From Hadesarchaea archaeon (GTDB lineage Archaea > Hadarchaeota > Hadarchaeia > Hadarchaeales > Hadarchaeaceae), in assembly GCA_012962055.1 (NCBI GenBank), contig DTYD01000110.1:1-7287 (forward strand): a stretch of DNA of 7,287 nucleotides. Reading direction: 5' to 3'. Numbering within the stretch: the stretch's first letter is position 1; the number at the start of each line of letters is the position of its first letter. This document shows, piece by piece, positions 5,990 to 7,287 of this stretch. Both the position numbers and the translations under genes were made by a program. The notes beneath the pieces were generated by a model, which made no database searches, was not told the DNA's origin, and worked only from the letters and a program-made list of their open reading frames with translations.

Positions 5990-6466
5990 TCACTTTTGGC
6001 ATCTAAGAGAACGATCACTCACTTCGATTTTTTCATCATACTTTGGTAGCTCAGGATTTTTTTGTGAGTCCCTTGTCGCCTAGTCCCAGGATCTTCACCG
6101 CGCCAAAGTCGCTGATTCTGGATTTAGAATCACAAGAGGAGCCACACCGCTCGGCATGCGGAGCGACGAATAAATATCCACACTCTAAGATTTTTCTGGA
6201 CGGGGGGACATGCGATAACCGGATATTTCGTGTTTGCGTCCACCACCCCAGAGAGAGCGTTCGACCTGCCAGCAATTGTTATGTAGACCAGTTTACCCCT
6301 CTTCTTCTCGTAGTTTTTTAGTATTTTGAGCAATTCTTTTGGCGTCTTGTGGGCGGAGACAATTCGTTGTTCAAACTCTATCTCAAATCTCTTCAATAGT
6401 TGTCCCATCTGCTCAGCAAAATAAGTCCGCCTTGGAACCGAACAGGATGACTATCTTTGGTGACAT
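5990..6466 (-). pseudogene. purE: AIR carboxylase PurE (class II), broken by four frame changes
   Basis: Class II PurE converts AIR plus CO2 directly to CAIR without PurK. Reading starts at ATG 6466 (MSPKIVILFGSKADL). It changes frame near 6421 (then FAEQMGQLLKRF...VSAHKTP...IAGRSNALSGVVDANT...YPVIACPP), again between about 6178 and 6205 (then DIYSSLRMPSGVAPLVILNPESATLA), again near 6100 (then VKILGLGDKGLTK) and last in the A7 run at 6057-6063 (then NPELPKYDEKIEV...RCQK, TGA 5990-5992). The AGRSN...ACPP...SSLRMPSG pattern is that of the animal-type enzyme. Repaired, it has about 159 residues, a normal length, and its stop lies 4 nt before the purC ATG, which argues that the tail is genuine. 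Two frame changes fit a lost G, one fits an extra A, and the first fits two lost bases or one extra. As written no functional enzyme is encoded; sequence error cannot be excluded. Confidence 0.85.
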
Positions 6467-6490
6467 CCGGAGATACTCCCCTCAGTCAAG

Positions 6491-6497
6491 ATTTATA
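6491..6497 (-). promoter_or_regulatory. TATA box of purE-purC
   Basis: TATAAAT on the minus strand, centred 28 nt before the purE ATG at 6466. The spacing fits a leaderless or nearly leaderless transcript, and no convincing SD precedes that ATG. Confidence 0.6.
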
Positions 6498-6517
6498 CAT
6501 TTCCGAACTCGGCAGCT

Positions 6518-6530
6518 AAAGTTTAAAGAG
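6518..6530 (+). promoter_or_regulatory. BRE/TATA-like element of purB (AAAGTTTAAAGAG)
   Basis: AAAGTTTAAAGAG with the TATA-like core TTTAAAG at 6522-6528. Transcription would begin near 6550, leaving about 18 nt of leader that contains the purB SD. It is back-to-back with the purE TATA box about 25 bp away in a 102-nt divergent spacer, and shares its 11-nt core exactly with 5116-5126. Confidence 0.5.
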
Positions 6531-6556
6531 GCCGGCGGAGAAGGTTTGTTGGTCGG

Positions 6557-6565
6557 GGCGGTGAT
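6557..6565 (+). promoter_or_regulatory. Shine-Dalgarno site deciding the TTG start of purB
   Basis: GGCGGTGAT matches GGAGGTGAT at 8 of 9 positions. It ends 3 nt before TTG 6569, the same GTGAT-to-start gap as at purC. It selects TTG 6569 over the internal ATG at 6635. Confidence 0.65.
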
Positions 6566-6568
6566 GGG

Positions 6569-7287
6569 TTGGCGGAAAAATTTGACCACAGTACTTTCAT
6601 TTCTCCTTTTACGTGGCGTTATGGAAGCCCAGAAATGAGGAGGATCTTTTCTGAAATAAATTACAGGGCAATTTGGAGAAAAATCTGGGTAACGCTTGCA
6701 GAATCTCAGGCGAAGTATGGTCTCGTGACCCAGAAAGAGTTGGCGGATTTAAGATCGAAGATGGGTCCTGAGCACATAGATCTGAAACGTGCGCACGAAG
6801 TCGAACGCAGGATAAAACACGACTTGATGGCCGAAATAAAAACATATGCGGAGCAGTGCCCGGTCGGCGGTAAAAAAATTCATCTCGGTGCGACCTCCAT
6901 GGATATCGAGGACAATGCAGATGCGCTGCGGATCAAGGCTGGGCTTGACATATTACTTATTGGGTTGGTCAATTGTTTGGATTCACTTTCCTGGAAAATC
7001 CTACAGTACAAAGATTTACCGTGTATCGGCTGGACCCACTTACAACCGGCCGAGCCGACAACGCTTGGTTATAGATTGGCCGGCTATGCGCAGGATTTGA
7101 TTCTAGATGTTCACGCGGTTGAAATTCTTCTTCGGAATTTCGTCAAGGGTAAGGGGATAAAAGGTGCGGTCGGCACATCGGCCAGCTTTCAAGCACTACT
7201 GAGTGGCAAGAGTAAACCAAATGAGCTGGAGCGCCAAGTGATGCAAAAGCTTGGGCTAGAGGCGTTCCAGATCTCAACCCAAACTTC
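6569..7287 (+). CDS. purB: Adenylosuccinate lyase, N-terminal 239 residues (cut by window edge)
   Basis: Member of the fumarase/aspartase superfamily that acts twice in purine synthesis, splitting fumarate from SAICAR and from adenylosuccinate. The start is taken as TTG 6569 (read as Met): a strong SD precedes it, and the N-terminal substrate-binding segment SPFTWRYGSPEMRRIFS (12-28, with Arg17-Tyr18) is conserved and would be lost from the internal ATG 6635 (residue 23). Further landmarks: KHDLMAEI (61-68), HLGATSMDIEDNAD (105-118) and the catalytic-His motif WTHLQPAEPTTLG (155-167, His157), then GIKGAVGTSASF. Overall it resembles the human-type enzyme (HLGATS, TH-QPA, GVKGTTGTQASF) more than the short B. 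subtilis type. The flexible catalytic SSxMPYKxNP loop lies beyond the right edge. No in-frame stop or frame change is seen up to the edge. Divergent from purE. Confidence 0.95.
   Translation, partial: MAEKFDHSTFISPFTWRYGSPEMRRIFSEINYRAIWRKIWVTLAESQAKYGLVTQKELADLRSKMGPEHIDLKRAHEVERRIKHDLMAEIKTYAEQCPVGGKKIHLGATSMDIEDNADALRIKAGLDILLIGLVNCLDSLSWKILQYKDLPCIGWTHLQPAEPTTLGYRLAGYAQDLILDVHAVEILLRNFVKGKGIKGAVGTSASFQALLSGKSKPNELERQVMQKLGLEAFQISTQT

Noticed and set aside
5248..6018. Longer purC start at GTG 6018, or ATG 6039 reading through a TGA at 6019-6021
   Set aside because: The added residues (VIVLLDAKSDL) are not family-like and overlap the reconstructed purE tail. ATG 5985 has an SD and is where PurC proteins normally begin.
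6051..6275. Separate small minus-strand proteins at 6051-6275 and 6130-6408
   Set aside because: They are fragments of one frame-broken purE; each contains only part of the conserved sequence plus out-of-frame filler.
6339..6638. Plus-strand frame running from purE into the start of purB
   Set aside because: It is antisense to purE and then out of frame with purB; the in-frame purB sequence is conserved.

Overview
The window looks like chromosomal DNA of an archaeon. Evidence: a CDC48-type AAA+ ATPase with its N domain, TATA-like boxes about 25-28 nt upstream of starts, at least one probably leaderless gene, Shine-Dalgarno sites built on GGTG/GTGAT, and a dispersed purine-synthesis gene set with a class II (CO2-using) PurE. 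I cannot name the lineage. Several purine enzymes are divergent, which suggests a little-sampled archaeal group.

Layout, left to right. (1) Minus strand: a small unrecognised gene (1030-1314) lies 2 nt upstream of cdc48 (1-1027, cut by the left edge). In front of them sits a striking control region with two nearly identical 20-nt repeats flanking a palindromic TATA-like element. (2) Plus strand: a possible 18-codon leader ORF, then purN (1485-2162) and purD (2159-3550), overlapping by ATGA. (3) Minus strand, tail-to-tail with purD: purF (3573-5057). (4) Minus strand: purE then purC (5146-6466), reconstructed as a two-gene unit with a 4-nt spacer. (5) Plus strand, divergent from purE: purB (6569 to the right edge), starting at TTG.

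Together the purine genes cover the PRPP amidotransferase (PurF), GAR synthetase (PurD), GAR formyltransferase (PurN), AIR carboxylase (PurE), SAICAR synthetase (PurC) and adenylosuccinate lyase (PurB) steps of IMP/AMP synthesis. PurL/Q/S, PurM and the last two IMP steps are not in the window.

The main oddity is that the purE-purC unit is damaged as written while its neighbours are intact. purE can be read only through four frame changes. Reconstructed, it is about 159 residues and ends exactly 4 nt before the purC ATG. purC has an in-frame TGA where the family usually has tryptophan, followed by 33 further codons encoding the expected conserved C-terminal tail. Fresh pseudogenisation, recoding or slippage, and a low-quality stretch of assembly are all possible, and the sequence alone cannot separate them. 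Other points to check are the repeat-flanked promoter, an AAAGTTTAA(A)G element shared by the three purine promoter regions, and altered glycine loops in PurN and PurD.
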